From: Gammaproteobacteria bacterium
Lineage (GTDB): Bacteria > Pseudomonadota > Gammaproteobacteria > Steroidobacterales > GCA-2729495
Assembly (NCBI GenBank): GCA_024229935.1
Contig: JAAERX010000005.1
Location: 1 to 64,000, forward strand
DNA length: 64,000 nucleotides
Direction: 5' to 3'
Shown piece by piece: positions 63,186-64,000 of this stretch. The notes under the pieces were generated by a model that worked only from the letters and a program-made list of their open reading frames with translations, searched no databases and had not been told where the DNA came from. Both the position numbers and the translations under genes were made by a program. Each line of letters opens with the position of its first letter. Position 1 is the first letter of the stretch.

Positions 63186-64000
63186 TGGATAACCAGCGCA
63201 TAATACTTTGGGCAATTTTTGGTAGCCTCGCTTTTGTCACCTGGACGACATGGCAAGCAGAGCATCAGCCACCGCCAGGTACAGAGTTGCCACGTAATGC
63301 GGCGGTGTCAGATGGCGAAGTTATTTTGGCTACAGATATTGATCTACCTGTAGTTGCAGCTTCTGCGGATGATCCGACAGCACAGTTACCTTCTGTTGCT
63401 TTGCAGACAGATCAAACAGGCTCACAGAATGAAAAACCGCCTGCGGTTGTTTGGGTGACTACCGATTTTTTGAATGTTGAGATAAGTACACTGGGCGGTA
63501 CACTTATTAATGCATCATTGCCCCAATATCCAATCCATAAAGATAACCCTGACCTTACGGTACAGTTGCTGAGTAATACACCAGGGCAGGAATATTTAAT
63601 CGCCAGTGGTTTGGTTGATAACAAACGTAATGGCCCAACACATCTCACGCTGTTAAATAGTACAGCTTCAGTTTACACGCTAGCGGATGGGCGGGATGAG
63701 CTTCTGGTGCCATTAACCTGGACTGATGGTGCTGGACTTACAGTAGAAAAAATTTATCACTTTAAACGCAGCCGATACGATATTGATGTTGAATACCGCA
63801 TAACAAACAACAGCGATCAGGCCTGGCGTGGTTTAAATTATTTACAGATTCAAAAAGATTATGTGCCAATTGAACGGTCGATGTTTAATGTGGACACTTA
63901 TTCATTCAGCGGCCCTGTTGTTTATGACGGAGAGAAATATGAAAAAATTGATCCGGATGATATGGCAGATGAGCCAATTGACCTGACTGTTAAAGGCGGT
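63185..64000 (+). CDS. yidC: Membrane protein insertase YidC (partial, cut by window end)
   Basis: The first 272 codons are present. The protein begins M-D-N-Q-R-I-I-L-W-A, has the N-terminal membrane anchor (about residues 6-20), a low-complexity linker, and the periplasmic beta-sandwich domain starting near T-T-D-F-L-N-V-E-I-S-T-L-G-G-T-L. This P1 domain is typical of gram-negative YidC; the five-helix insertase core lies beyond the window. The ATG overlaps the rnpA stop (TAATG), so the yidD gene that normally sits between them is absent. Confidence 0.95.
   Translation, partial: MDNQRIILWAIFGSLAFVTWTTWQAEHQPPPGTELPRNAAVSDGEVILATDIDLPVVAASADDPTAQLPSVALQTDQTGSQNEKPPAVVWVTTDFLNVEISTLGGTLINASLPQYPIHKDNPDLTVQLLSNTPGQEYLIASGLVDNKRNGPTHLTLLNSTASVYTLADGRDELLVPLTWTDGAGLTVEKIYHFKRSRYDIDVEYRITNNSDQAWRGLNYLQIQKDYVPIERSMFNVDTYSFSGPVVYDGEKYEKIDPDDMADEPIDLTVKGG

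Overview
The window is almost entirely ordinary chromosomal DNA from a free-living gammaproteobacterium and includes the replication-origin neighbourhood. The evidence is gene order and family identity: dnaA-dnaN-recF-gyrB reads leftward and rpmH-rnpA-yidC reads rightward, glnA is followed by a DUF4124 gene and ntrB-ntrC, and rhodanese-grxC-secB-gpsA, glyQ-glyS-gmhB-plsC and tatABC are all in gammaproteobacterial arrangements. A TRAP transporter, a peptide ABC transporter, an OPT transporter and a large TonB-dependent receptor suggest an aquatic heterotroph. I cannot name the genus. I saw no phage, insertion sequence, CRISPR array, tRNA or rRNA.

Layout. 1-6.1 kb: small exported and membrane proteins, including a holin-like protein, a SpoIIAA-like protein, a c-type cytochrome, a cupin, an NTF2-like protein, MarC, a broken cold-shock gene, four tiny membrane proteins and an S4 RNA-binding protein. 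This is the most accessory-looking part. 6.1-12.6 kb: comF divergent from bioB-bioC, then a cytochrome-oxidase assembly group (DUF2909, SURF1, a Sco-like protein, heme A synthase) and an unknown SEL1-like protein. 12.6-19.5 kb: uvrD, trkA, trkH and the TRAP membrane subunits. 19.6-28.0 kb, minus strand: a TRAP binding protein leads into a complete peptide ABC operon, then an FkbM methyltransferase and a lipoprotein. 28.1-36.0 kb: dtd, tatABC, an OPT transporter, the TonB receptor and a DUF1330 gene. 36.0-46.4 kb: a thioesterase, a HIT protein, crcB, a polysaccharide deacetylase-like gene, ctpA and envC, then rhodanese-grxC-secB-gpsA, hemolysin III-like, trmL, pyrD class 1B and ppiB. 46.5-51.6 kb: the nitrogen-control locus. 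51.6-55.9 kb: glyQS, gmhB, plsC. 56.1-64.0 kb: the origin region, ending inside yidC.

How the genes work together. glnA has a readable sigma-54 promoter with two upstream NtrC-type sites, and the NtrBC regulators lie just downstream, so the locus looks self-contained. Three perfect DnaA boxes and an AT-rich stretch lie between dnaA and dnaN and are the best oriC candidate. TatABC sits next to a TRAP lipoprotein with a twin-arginine N-terminus.

The most interesting observations are: a cytochrome c whose first heme site appears to be replaced at all three ligand positions; an rnpA gene with no ATG/GTG/TTG start in frame; a TRAP binding protein heading a peptide ABC operon while its likely membrane partners sit behind trkH; a class 1B PyrD without PyrK; and several conserved clusters with missing members (gpmI, yidD, bioFHD, ctaB). 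I found no convincing undescribed multi-gene system.
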